DNA of 64,000 bases from the NCBI RefSeq assembly GCF_000003815.2, contig NC_049987.1, positions 9,195,100-9,259,099 on the forward strand, in the 5' to 3' direction. Positions 45,397 to 58,493 of this stretch are shown here, one piece after another. The DNA comes from Branchiostoma floridae (Eukaryota; Chordata; Leptocardii; Amphioxiformes; Branchiostomatidae). Position 1 is the first letter of the stretch; every line of letters starts with the position of its first letter. A program made the position numbers and the translations under genes. The notes beneath the pieces were generated by a model, which was not told where the DNA came from, made no database searches, and was given only the letters and a program-made list of their open reading frames with translations.

Positions 45397-47089
45397 CAAC
45401 GCTACGATTCTGATAATTCCGCCAACAGGTCGACGTCGGGTCATCAGGCTGTCATCCCCACCATCGTCATCCAGTGACCGGTCAAAACGTGTCCATCTAA
45501 CGTTGTCGTGAACTCTTTGAAAGCGAGACAGAAATACGTACCAATATTTCAAAGTACTGTATGATTTTGTATACTAGACCAAGATGCTGAGTGCAGTGCA
45601 TGATAGAAGACAGAGCTTTTTGATAAACCACTGCGCCAACCAGTTTACCATGCAAATGTAAACAATCGAGCGTAGAAGGGATTCGGAGTCTTGAGTTGGG
45701 ACTACATGATTATAAATATAATGCATTTTACGGTGTCACTAACGTCAATAGCGAACTTGAAGCAAGAAAGAATCCGGTTTCTTTATCGGGAAGTAATTTG
45801 ACATATTTTCGTAGCCATGAAGTGTCTGTTTTAGTCTCATATGTTATATACGATACGGAATGTAAGTCAAGTGTCAGACTGTACTTGGTACAAGCTGTAG
45901 TACAAGTGAATGACTAACTAAATGTATAAGCTATTTTGCGTGAAAGCAAAAATGCTAATGGCACATATTAATTAAGAAACAGCATCTCAGCTATGCAAAC
46001 ACCCAAAGGCTTGAATAGTATACTACGAATATAACAATGTTACAGCAAAATCATTTTTGTCCGTCTTTTGTCTGTTTCAACATCAGTCGAGCTAACACTG
46101 CGACAAATGGTTGCGCCAAAATTCGAGAAGAAAGAACAAGCATATGTTAAACGGTCTGATCGCACAGTTCGCCATTGGGTGCTCAGGGATCACTAAAGGT
46201 CGCTCATGAGCAGCGGTCTCCACAGGACTTGCTAACATGATGACGTTTTTTTATTGCTGAACGAGCGCTCAAGGATCGCCAGTCTCGCTCGCTTCCACTA
46301 GAACGGGTTTCGGACGGGTTGAAGAAGACACGCGAAAAATCCACTGGAGCCATTTGGCAAGCTGATCGATCGCTTGACAACCTGTGCCTTCACTTTGTAG
46401 TTTCCCACGATATACAGTATAGCTGATCACACCGTCAACGCACATGTGTGTAGTCTAAGTGTCTAGTAAAGATTCATTTTACCTTCCTTTCCTTTTGTAA
46501 AATAAGCAGATACTGTTTAAGTCAACAATAAGATGGAACGGTTAACTTGCTTTGGTTTAGGAAGTGCTGTGCTCATGGGATGAATATTCGGCTGCCAAAG
46601 CACGAAGTCTCCACATTTCAGCCACCTGTGATGATGAGAAAGTTTCCCTGAGTATGAGCTATTCAGGGAACGAAAATAAACCATGAACGTGCACGTGGGG
46701 CTTGGCATCGGGCAGAAACTGAAGATTGACGCTTGTCTGTCGCTCTGCTGCTCCAAAAACAGGACGTGAGCCCACAAAGTTCGTCTGACTGCATGATCAT
46801 CCACCGCCGGGCAACGTTAACAGATATTCTTCCTGGCCATGGCCCGAGCAGAGACAACATCTTCTACTTGTACAAATGCACATGTACAGTACCGTATTAT
46901 ATGAATAAAGATCAATGGGTACCAAAACCATGTGTACTGTATTGCGCGTGGTCAATTAATCAGCATTTTCTCTATATTGGCCACCTCTATAGTGGCCAAT
47001 TTTGACCAGTCCCTTTCAGTGTCCGCTATAGACAGGTTTGACTGTACATGATACAAGAGAAAGTGCCTCACGAGATATCAAAACCACAA

Positions 47090-47260
47090 GTTCTGCTGCA
47101 GTGCCATAGCAAGCCGCTAGGGAGCCTAAAATCTAATTTTTTCAAGGTCTCATCAAGACCTACCCATGTAACATTACAAATATAAAGACAATCCATCCAG
47201 GTGTTCTCCAGTTATGAGAATGCAACCCGAAATATAACCTTGGTTGCAAAGGTAATGAAT
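47090..47260 (+). mobile_element. Retroposon family D 3' region, copy 1
   Basis: The order CTGCAGTGCCATAGCAAGCC, CTAGGGAGCC, AATCCATCCAGG, TCCAGTTATG, ATATAACCTTGGTTGCAAAG is repeated at 48115-48330. The ending AACCTT...GGTAA followed by A-rich DNA resembles a non-LTR retroposon tail. Confidence 0.65.
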
Positions 47261-47472
47261 TAATGAAAAATAAAGTGCATAAAATGAACAGAACTGTACA
47301 ACTATGTACAACAGCCATACTAGTGAACAGAATGAGGCCCTACAGCTGGGTGTTGACAGGTAGGCCAAGGTGACTGGCCAACCCCATCTTTAAACTAGAG
47401 TTCCACGACCTCATACCTTCACCAAATGACTTTATCTTTTACAACTGCTCTATTAATTGTGTTTGTCATTAA

Positions 47473-47875
47473 TTATGCAAAGATGGTTCTAATTTGCATA
47501 GATTATATTACTTGGTCATCTCCACCACCAAACAACAGACATACGCAATCTATGTTAAGAAAGAAGGTTTTATCATATTTTCTGATAATTTATGCAAATG
47601 AGGACCTGATTTGCATAATCAATGCTCAATGATGTTCACCGGATCATAATTTCCAAATGCTTCAAGTAATCAGTTCCTGTCATTTTACCACAATGACATT
47701 ATAGCATTTTCTCATTGATTATGCAAATTAGGTATCTATTTTGCATAATTTATCTTATAACAGTCTTCTCTTTCTCAGTTACAAATGTCACATGTTGCAA
47801 TGGCCCTATAATAGAACTGACGTGTTTAGACAATTTCCAAATTGATTATGCAAATTAGATTCCAATTTGCATAGG
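47473..47875. repeat. Four-copy array of octamer palindromes
   Basis: The pattern TTATGCAAAT, about 10-15 bases, then ATTTGCATAA (or a near variant) occurs starting at 47473, 47590, 47719 and 47846, a spacing of 117-129 bp. The sequence between the palindromes is poorly conserved. ATGCAAAT is the POU-domain octamer. Confidence 0.7.
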
Positions 47876-48114
47876 TAAGATGTCATTATGTGAGGCATCA
47901 CATAAGCTATCTACATACCAAAAATCATGACAATCCGTCAACCCCTTCTTGAGTTATTCCCTTTCAAAATCTGAGACTAAACAGGCCCCTGTAGTTCCAA
48001 AACTATCCGCTAGGGGGCCCAAACCTACACCAATTACTCTCGGCCCCACGAGCTATCTACCACTAAAAAATCATGACTACAACATGTCCACAACTCGAGA
48101 CATCAAACCAGGAA

Positions 48115-48250
48115 GTTCCGCTGCAGTACCGTAACAAGCCTCTAGAGGGCCCCAAATCTAATTGTTTCCAGGTGTTATCAAGATCTACTCACATACCAAA
48201 TATCACTACAATCCATCCAGGCATTTTCCAGTTATGCCGGTGTTCTACGC

Positions 48251-48287
<37 letters not shown>

Positions 48288-48330
48288 AACGCTACCCAAA
48301 ATATAACCTTCTTGGCGAAGGTAAAAATGA
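48115..48330 (+). mobile_element. Retroposon family D 3' region, copy 2, with (CA)n
   Basis: The second copy carries CTGCAGTACCGTAACAAGCC, AATCCATCCAGG and TCCAGTTATG, then a (CA)n microsatellite at 48249-48290 and ATAACCTTCTTGGCGAAGGT followed by AAAA. The microsatellite sits where the first copy has only GAGAATGCAACC. Confidence 0.7.
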
Positions 48331-49016
48331 GAGTGCATGATAAAAGTGTACCTGGCAATGTGTTCCACTCGATGATGGTGTGTGAGAAATGATATTTGGC
48401 ATCGATATCGTTGTGTCAAGCCACTGTCAAGTGAAATCAGATCCTGTGCGTGCGTGTGTGCGTGTGCTTATTCCAAACGTCTGGGAAATGATTACAAAAT
48501 TCATCAACATGGACATCGTCAGTGCCTTACACAACACAACGGCATAATTTTTCATTGTAGTTGCGAGGTAGCTACGTTGTAAACTACATATCCATCATTA
48601 TTTATCCATTACCCTAATATAGTGTGCCACAGGAAAGTGGGCCAAAGGCCTAACAAGTACCAATAAATTGCTACAGCATTTGTGATCCCTTTGTGTTTAA
48701 AACATCTGATTATGTATCAAACAGCTTTCCTTCATTCCTGAAGAACACGACCTGACGGCTAGAAAGGGCATACATACATACATTATCGACCGGAGGTAGG
48801 GGTGGGCTGGTACATATTTCACTCCATAAAGCCATATCTAACATTGCTTTTCCTAAGTTCTCAAAATCAATACCAGAGTCTCTAGATAAAGTGTGTAAAA
48901 GTCAAACTTCTGCAGTGCATCCGGCCATTCGGTTTCCATAGGCGAACAGATAAAACTATTTCCTGTTTGGCTCAACAACGCAAATAACGGGCAACACACG
49001 TAAAAATGTTCGTATA

Positions 49017-51147
49017 TTTATTCTTCTTTATGTAAACTTGAACACAACATTGACTACTTCATTCTACCAACAATGTTGAGCAAAAAAACACACAAAACAA
49101 ATATCAAAGCATGCTTTTAACACATCATTTGTGAAGTCTATAAAGTAAAAGAAATCAATACATCTTGTCTGCAAATTTACTAAGCTTCCCCATTCTGCCT
49201 GACCCTAAAACCAATCTAAATGTTATGTAACAAGCAGATCCAAACTTTTTTGTTCCGCTGTTTTGAACAGACAGTTGGATCATTTTGTTCTGCTCAGTTC
49301 CAGCAATGCGTTGATATCATCATCATATAAAATGACATTTTGGGATTCAGTCATTTTGACATGTTATTTAGAAACTTACACAATGTACAAATGCCACTAC
49401 CTTTGAAGGGCCTATTAGCTTGGGATACTTTTACTAATAACGTAAGACATTGTAAAAATGGTACATCTTTGCACGTCTTGGAAAAAGTTAATGGCAAAGT
49501 ACTTAATCAAATCGAGAAAATTGTCTTTTGGAGTCACCTCATCAGTTGCACACTTTAACATAACGCTGGCATTGCCAAGTGATGTTACATAACAAGGGAA
49601 TGTTTCTGATACTAACGGAAAATCATATATAAAACTACTGACCAGCATTGTACATCAAAAGTTGGATTTCTCTAATTGGATTCTCATTAGACCTCTGTAT
49701 GTATAATACTAAACAGTTGTAAAACCCATTTATCTCTGTTTTGATCTTTAAAAAGGTACGGAAAGCACAAAAATCCCACTTCAACAATAACCCAACACAA
49801 CACAGGTCAGGATAAAATATAAATATATTGTCCATACCACCTAATTTTGATTTAGGCTTAAGAGGTTACACAAGTCGGCCATTGCACAATGTAACTTATA
49901 ATTCCCCATCAAATTCTTTTGTACAAGGTAAAACTTACTGCCTGAGAACTCTTTCGAATTCCGGGAAGGAAATATATTGGACCAAAACAGTTGAAAAGAA
50001 AGGTTACATATACAATAAAGTTTCTGCTGAGTTGTACATCTAGAGTAACAATACAAGTCTTGTGTATTGTCAAAATGTTGTCTTTTCCCTAGCCTTCTAT
50101 TACAATGTATTGTACCTTCCAACTAAACATGCATTACATAATATACATGTAATAAACCCTCAATAATACCAGATTGTGACATTCAATCTTGGTTGCCCAT
50201 TCAATATTGCACCATATATACATGTAATAGTATTTCATGGCCAGTTGTAGATAGCCTAATCATAGATTGGCATCACCAAATTACTTATTTAATGTTTCAT
50301 CTACTATAAATTTTTTTTAGCAGACTATTCATCTCTTAATATACAGATCATAGTATGACTAAAATTTTTGTCCAAAACTGCTAAGATATGTACAACTTTG
50401 CAACTATATCAACAATTACACAAATGATTGCAGGCTTGATGTAAACATTCATTCTTTCATACAAACACAAAACCACTGCAGTTTGAAAAGTTTTTCATAA
50501 TCACAAAAGCAAATGATACCCCCTATAACATTCATGCATTCCATATTGTTCTTGCTGATTGGTTACTTGTTGCTAAGTTGGACTGCTCTACTTGTAATAT
50601 AGGGGTGCTCACTCTTCTTCTGATTCATTTCTTTACATTCCAGTTCCCAAGTCTGTCATGTCAGGTTGCCTGTGAACATAAGAGGAGAAAGAGGTCAGGA
50701 AAACTTGTTCAAACTACATGTACTGTCAAATCAATTGTTTTTTTAACCTCCTTGGTCAAATTAAGAGCCTCGTTACTCTCTCATTCACATTTCTACATCT
50801 CTTATAAATGTGGTGTTTGCTTCTGTTTCGTTACCAGCTCAATTCCTTTACACAGAGTTCAAATCAGACTAAAACTGAATGATTATCATAAAATCATAAA
50901 ATCATGATCATAGCATATAGTAAGCACTACATGGCACTGAGACTTTCCACAGCTTGAATATCTTCTATGAAAGTCTATGACAAGATATCTACATGATTTA
51001 GTAGGGGGAATCTGGAAGTTAAGCAGGTCTTTGTCACTAGAACAAGGAACAGAAGGTTTCACTAGAGGCATTGAAGCAAGCAATTAGGGTAAAGATAGCA
51101 CCTTATCCCAAGCTGCAGATTCAAGGAATCGTATTATGATTTACCAC
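49017..51147 (-). other. TMEM30A: Probable TMEM30A 3' UTR
   Basis: On the minus strand, AATAAA lies at 49022-49017 downstream of the stop at 51150-51148, giving a 3' UTR of about 2.1 kb. No other ORF here looks coding. The UTR extent is inferred. Confidence 0.45.
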
Positions 51148-54100
51148 TTATTCATTGGTAAATGCTGCGGCGGAAAATCCCACTGGGTCTTCAGAAGTGC
51201 TAAACATGGTGGACAACAATCAAGGATGTCAAATTATCGTGAGTCATTGTTTGATCTGATACCACAGTGATATTCAGTTTCAACCACTGTCATGTACACT
51301 AACAGAAGCTAGGAAAGCCATGGAAAGTGCTACATTTGTGATTAAAGAATCTTTTTCATGCTCACTTATTGGGAAGAATGAAAGATCAATCAGCAGTATT
51401 TCATTCGTGATTGATTTATACTGTCATTTGCTAGGACAGTAACTGTTGTAAAACAAAAGATGAATACCGAGTTTTATTGTCTCTCTGTAGAAGAAAGGGA
51501 AGCTAATCGTTGCTGGGAAGCTACAAGTTTGGCCAGTTCACCCTCCTCACTGAAATATGATGGTTTAGTCAATACTTTTAAAGAAGTATGTTTTCCACCA
51601 ACATAACTCAAATTACATTTATCCATTCATCAATTGTGTATCTTAATATTCATTAATCAGACATATTCTGCAACATGGTATCATGGAAAAGTCGTAAATG
51701 TCATGAAAATATAGATTTCATAATTCTCTTCTACCAATCATCTTTGACTATTCTAAATCAATTTTCACATTTGACTGCAGTCACTTGCCTTTTTTTCTGA
51801 ATGACGTGCTAATCCAAAATCTTTCTCCTACACACCTCCACATGTGGCCACTAGCTTAATTCTCATATTACTAATACACATATACCTTTTAGCAATAGGT
51901 TTAGTAAATTAAACTATAGATTTCTTGGGGAAAAATGTTATAGAGCTAGCTTTTGGGTGGGAATGGGTAAGTTTTACCTTAAGGCACAAGCAGCACATGC
52001 ATGTTTGTTAACTCAGCGTGAGCCCATATGTCTTACTTTAATCTTAGATCCTGGGAAACTTTAACATTTAGCCTGCTAAGGTAGCCATCTGGCACAACAT
52101 TTGTATTGATAACCAGGTTATAGGCAGCAGGGAGAGGGGTACGTAAGGTATGGGGTATCATGACATTCAGCTGGATCATAAAGCTTTTACTTATCAATAA
52201 ACCAATAAACCACACACTTGTCATACTTCATAAAGGTTACACTTAATGTTTGCCACAACAGTTGCAAACTTTCTGATTGATAGAAAAAAAAACCTTTTTT
52301 ACCATGCATAATGCTTGGGCTTACTTTTACAATAACTTTAATTTACACATTGTATATGCTCTTTTGTGGTTAATACTATAGTAGTATATCAATTACAAAA
52401 AGGAGGAAATAACTACTCAAACATGAGTGCAACAAACACAGTACTGACACGGAACTTACTTTTTCCCATACTTGATATGTATGATGGTGAAAACGAGGCC
52501 GACAATGAGACAGATACAGCCAACCACGATGTACGCGATACCCAGGAAGCTGTTCTTCCCTCCGAGCCATGAAACCGTGCTGAGGATCATACGCTTGGTG
52601 CCATCAAACGCTGTAACGGGATATTCTGGTGGATACTGGTTAGGGATCCTCCAACTTGTGATGTGATTTAGTAACAGTTATTTGACCATTTGTGCCTATA
52701 CAGTGTATAATATGTTCAAAAAGACTATGTAAAACTGTTTCGAATACAACATGTACAAAATCATAAAAATTCTTTAAAATCATAACTGCATAGGCTTCTT
52801 CAGCAAGGTTATACTTCCTAAAACACAACAAATATTAGGATAACTTAAATGTGTGGACAATTTAATGTAGTTTGTTATAGCAGATGACTTGAACCATGAT
52901 AAATGGTACAGGCATGTCTAGCCTTTTATCTAACTTAAACAGGATACACTATAGAAAAACATCCTGAAATTAAGACAGCTTATTGCCAAAGGATACTGTA
53001 GTCCACAGTCAGGGTATAGTTCCCGGCCGGGAGACCGTCCTGGAAGGTATCGGTGTGGTTCACGCGCCGGTACAGCTTACGGAACGTGGGGAACGCCGCG
53101 GTTCGCATCCAGACGATGAGATCTTCGTTCAGGTACCCGTTGTTGTCCGGCTGGTCAGTATCAAGCTCGTATACTGGGTTCTGCCAGTACTTGGGCTTCA
53201 GAGTACCTGGGGAAATGGAGGGTTAACACTGATTGTAGACTTAAATTCATTCTTGTCTGGTATCCCATGGAGTGTATTATGCATTGTTCAGGTCAGTTCA
53301 GTTCATCCTCGGGGAGGTGACACCAACGTCTCCATATATTCCTATCTAGCATTATCGAACGGAGCTCGCCGGCCTGCAAACCCGTGTCCTCCGTGTCCTG
53401 AGTGTGACCGAAGGGCGGCCACGCCTGCGCGGCTCGTTTGGTTCCCAAAGCAAGACCTCTCCTGTAGTTATGTCTAATGTTTTCTAAATGTCCAATTATC
53501 ATTATGTCTTTGAAAATATCATCTTTTCATTAGTCTTCAGCTGAGAAACCATGCATACCATCTAGTCATTTGTCACAGCCAGGGTATTAAGATGATGAAA
53601 ATATAAACTACTATTAGTATAAGTCATTTGAGCAGAAAAAAAAGTCTATGTTACTCATGACAATGCATTATAGTATAATTTCACTGACTTTGTATGAAAG
53701 AAAGTTTATACAGAAAGCTGTGAAATCTTTCAGTGAAAGATAATTTGACTGAGGGTCAAACCTTTAAAAAAGTTAAATGCATTATCAACTTCTAGCATTT
53801 TTCTCATTTTCTTATGTTCAACTTAACCCTAACAGTAACAGCTGCTATTGTATGATTGTATTGCCATTTGAATCCATCCATCCATCCAACCATCTCTCCA
53901 TCCATCCCTTCCTCCCTCCCTCCATCCATACATCCATCTTTCCCTCCAACCATCCCTCTATCCAGTCCTCCAACCGTCCTTCCCTCCCTCCCTCCTGTAC
54001 CTGAAAATGCATCTTGTAAGTTGCTCCCAGTCGGGTTGCGGAACTTGACATTCTTGTCCGTCCACCAAGCGATCCCGGTGTTGATCAACCCCACTGGGGT

Positions 54101-57100
54101 GCTGCCATAGGACAGGGTCAGGGTATCTAGGGGGCAAAGGTGAAAGGTCATACAATGATTGATAGTGGTGGCAGTAGGGCATTATAGCATAGTACATGGG
54201 ACAATTTAAAACCTCTATTGGCATCTGCATTTGATGAGACACAAATATATGTGTGTAAGCATTAAACACAGATACATTTATCGAGCTACCGGTAGTGGCA
54301 CCAAAAGCAATATTTGCAGATGTCCTTGCCACTGACCCTTCTAATTAAGGGCCTCTTTTCCCTTCTCTAGTATCTGTCATTCTGTCCACAATACGTTATC
54401 AGTCTCCTCACTAATGAAGGCATCAATCTGTCTCACTGTCTGATGTGTGCACTGATGAAATGGAGACAGGGATCCGGAAACATCCGGTCAGCTGATTAAT
54501 CCTCCCGAAGGCCATGGTGAGAACACTTACACGTGCTGCTACATCCAATTTTCACTCAGCACGCCAACATTTAGACAACTTTTGGATCTTGTTTGCAAGT
54601 ATAGCAATACAAGCAACTAATTTCTATGAAAGGTCACCTTTGTCAGTAGTAAAAGCTAAAACTTTGTTCCAACACAACAATTACATGTAAGAACATGGAA
54701 TTTTTTATAGTCTTACTGCAATCTTCAGGGCTCGAAATACCACCTGCATTGGAGCTGTGCAGGTAATTCTGATGTCTACCAGCACCTAACCTGCACTGGT
54801 CCATGTACCGTGTTTCATACAGAAATGTCCTATGATGTAGGTGTATATAGATTCAATCTGTTATTAGCTGCATTGACTGTTACCACCTATATAATATAAT
54901 TAAAGAATAATTAGCAATGGTTTCTGAACAATTTTATTTTTAGTATGATCCACACTTCCCAAATTCAGAGTTGTGCAGGTAAAATTTGTCTGGTGCAGGT
55001 AATTTTCAATGTTACCTGCACCAGTGCAGGTGTGCAGAAAAAAGTATTTCGAGCCCTGAATCTTCTTGACTAGTACTAGTAGACTTCACAGTTTTAGCTA
55101 CTGGTTTGTACTATGTATGTTTTTCTGAGTGTTCCACTAGAACCTTTTGACACTGATACACACACATTAAGTACTTAACATATATGTTATATTAACTTGT
55201 AGGGCATATAAAAGTTTATGACTTGTCACAGCTACAGCAAATACAAGAACATAAGGACATGTATATTCATGAGTGTCATGCACTCGTTAAAGCAAACAAA
55301 CAATGAAATATCAACACATACATTGTCAATGATGTATACATAATGGGTAGATCTACATTGTATTATCTCCAGATGACTGCTTTTCTACATGTGTACATCA
55401 GTTATTTATGGCAGCACGGTGGCCTAGCAGTTAGGGTTGTTGATTCTGGAGGTGAATACTGTAATTCTTGATTTTTTCACTGTACTTTTATGTTCACGGT
55501 TTTCACTGTGACGACTGTAATGTGAACTTATCATTACTGATAACAAATAATGCACAGACTTTTTTTATGTGCACATGCTGCCATCGTGAACATTTAGTTC
55601 CGAGAAGAAGTTAAATTTTCTCAGACCGTGAAAGTTTGGTACCGAGAAGACAAAGTGAATTACAGTAGTTCAAATCCCTGACATGTCCCAATGTCGTGCC
55701 TTTGGGAAAGGCACTATGCACCAATATCCTCACTCAACTCAGGTGTAAGTATATACCTAGCTTCAGGACACCAGGATAGAACGTTAAATGGTAGTCCTGT
55801 GTTTGAGGAGAGTCACACTACAAAAGCATTAAAGAACCCATCACACTTATCAAAAGGAGTAGGGGTCCATCCCAGTGAGACTGGATCAAAATCATCAAAT
55901 ACTGTTTAGTAGAAACCAGGTGTGTTACTTGTTACAAAATGTAGATGTGTAAGCGGTTTACTGTGTACGCAACACAAACAAACACAAACAGGTTCCTACC
56001 ACTGAAGAGGCTGTTAGCAATAGCTCCACAGGGTGCATATGGCATGAAGGTACCGTTGACTGTTTCCCCATCGTATGGCCTACAGTCCGTGTTCAGGGTG
56101 GACTTGGATTGCTGCAAATACATGTCACGTGTGAGGTGAAAAATCCCAACAAAAGAACATTTTGGAGTTTCCAAATTCATACAGAATTTGCAACGAAACA
56201 TGTCCTGTCACATTCACATGACTTCTATCTTCAATGAAAGTATGACTTCTATCCTTTATTTAAAGTTTCACAACAGGTCAGCACTGCATATATATAGATC
56301 TAAATTGGCAGTCACAACTATTTCTACATAAATTATCCATGTTCATCAAATTCTATTAGCAGAAGTACAATTGATAGGGTTAGGATATAATTTATGGCAC
56401 TGGCAAAAATGATATTGGGGATGGCTGGGATGAATTTTTTGTCTGTAAATTTCCTCAAGGAGGGACATGACAGCTCTGCTACAAACCCTTATTTTTGCAG
56501 GGACTTAATTTTGCACTAGAAGGGAAAGGAAGTCTTGCTGTGTTTTAGGTTCGAATTCACAGCTGAAACTTCTGAAGTACAGTAGCAATACAATTTGGAA
56601 ATGCAATGTCATAAATTTGCAGGAGAAATCATTGCGCAAAAACTAAAACACCGCGAACATTTCAAGATCATCGTATCATTACCTACATGTAATGATGTTA
56701 CTCATACTGTCCCTAGAGCTGTGTACTGGTACAGTGGTACTGATACAGTACCAGTACGATAGTGAACCGTAGTGGACCTGTATCTAATTAGTGCAAGTCA
56801 GACAGGATAACAGGTCAGAGGATGGCCACTTTGACAGATAAAATTACCGTGAAATTAACTCTGTCCCTGAGCACCAGTGAGAGAAAAAAATAATGTTGTA
56901 AGGGACAAATCTTTGTTGCATCATGTGTCTACCACAGTGAAAGATGTTTTCATTGGTTCAAACTTGCCTCTATCCTTATTGAAGATCGAATTTTACTTGA
57001 ACAAGTAGTTCAGGTACAGGTTCGGGTCCAGACCTGTACCTGCACCTGTACCTGTACCTAAAACTTGTTAATAATAATAATAATAATAATAATCTGGTGT

Positions 57101-58458
57101 ATTTTGCCAGCCAGTAGGTACCCAAAGTATGAGTAATGAGGCTGTTTAACGTGGTCGAGGCACCTCCTCGAGCACGGGACCCCCGTTTTACGTCCCTCCC
57201 GGAAGACGATTTCGTGGAAAACTTCGTGAGGCTACAGCAATCCGGACGTCCTTGGTTGGTCCCCCATCCAAGCACTATCCGGACCGCGCGTTGCTTAACT
57301 TCCGAGATCGAGGGATCGGGTGTACCAACGTGCCATGCGGCCGTAGCTTAAGGTACACAGCTCTAACTGTCCCTCCCCTTACCTTCACTCCCAACAACTG
57401 GTCATCATCGCGAGACTTGACGTATCTGCGGTGGTTCTGGAAGAAGTTGGTCAGGCCGTAGTACATGTAGACACTCCCCGTGATGTCTGAGCTGATGCTG
57501 AAGTCCACCTGGCACACGCAGGTTCCCGGGCTGCTCACGTTCTGTACCACCTCCGAGCACGTCTGGTTAGCGCCGGCCGGCTTACAATTGGTGTAATCCA
57601 CCTACATGGGTGAGACAGGCAAATTGGTTGGTCATTTCCTACATATGGTCTATCAACAGAACAAGTCAACACATGGCTATTGCAGATAACTGCAGTTATA
57701 TGCCGATGAGGTAATGCATAATGACATAGACACATTTTTTGGTACTTTATGTCATCAATGGCCATTTTGTACCAGCAATGTGTTGAAAATCATGTACAAT
57801 GATTGTGCCTTGAATATTGCCCGTGTAGGGACCAACTGTAACTGCATTAAGTTTGAATGTTGTACAGTTAGATGTTAAAAGTTGTGAGGTTCATATAACA
57901 TAATAAAATATGATAAAAGCTCTTAAAACTAAGGGTTTGCCTCCGCATTTTGTTCAAAAATAAGTTAATAAGACTCCTGGTTGGCCATTTGTATATTGTA
58001 TAATTATTACCTAAATCAATCAATCAATTCAGTCCAATGCCAGTGCAAATGAACATGTATACCAAACAAAATGATATTCTTCTAACTTTTAGATTAAGAT
58101 GACTCAAAATCCAAGGTAAACAATAAAATTCTGCTTCCATATGGTGACCAAAATCAATGCACTGAATGAATCCTATATCAAAACATCTAACAACATAAGA
58201 AAACATGTCAGCAACGTTAAGCAAAATACTACATCCATTTTGTGTAATACTACCAATAAATCAACTCATTCAGAAGCTGCACCTTACTGTACATAGAGAA
58301 AAGGGTATATCTGAAATTGGCTCTCTATACATGGCCATAGTGAAGAGTATCTTAATCTGGACCCAAATTTTCGATGTAAGATAATCACTTGCTACATACA
58401 CTATAAGGTATACCAATAAAATATCATAAATTTTCAGAAACTTTCAAATCACTTTTTG

Positions 58459-58493
<35 letters not shown>

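Larger units (their letters stand above)
44570..49016. other. Gene-poor interval with retroposon copies
   Basis: No exon could be supported. It contains a (TA)n tract (45369-45396), the octamer-palindrome array (47473-47875), two copies of a retroposon 3' region about 1.05 kb apart (around 47090-47260 and 48115-48330) and a (CA)n tract. Minus-strand ORFs near 46517-46860 have no recognisable domain. Confidence 0.6.
54127..55999 (-). other. TMEM30A intron 3 with nested transposons
   Basis: It contains a complete dyad-rich MITE (54726-55058) and a SINE (55411-55905) interrupted by another MITE (55459-55665). Phase 1 is kept across the intron. Confidence 0.8.

Noticed and set aside
53845-54051. 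WMDG/GGREG-rich minus-strand ORF
   Set aside because: Produced by the GGAT/GGGA simple repeat directly after the TMEM30A exon 4 donor.
57230-57355. Functional 5S rRNA gene
   Set aside because: The 5S-like part diverges from normal 5S and continues into a body and an (ATT)n tail, as in a SINE.
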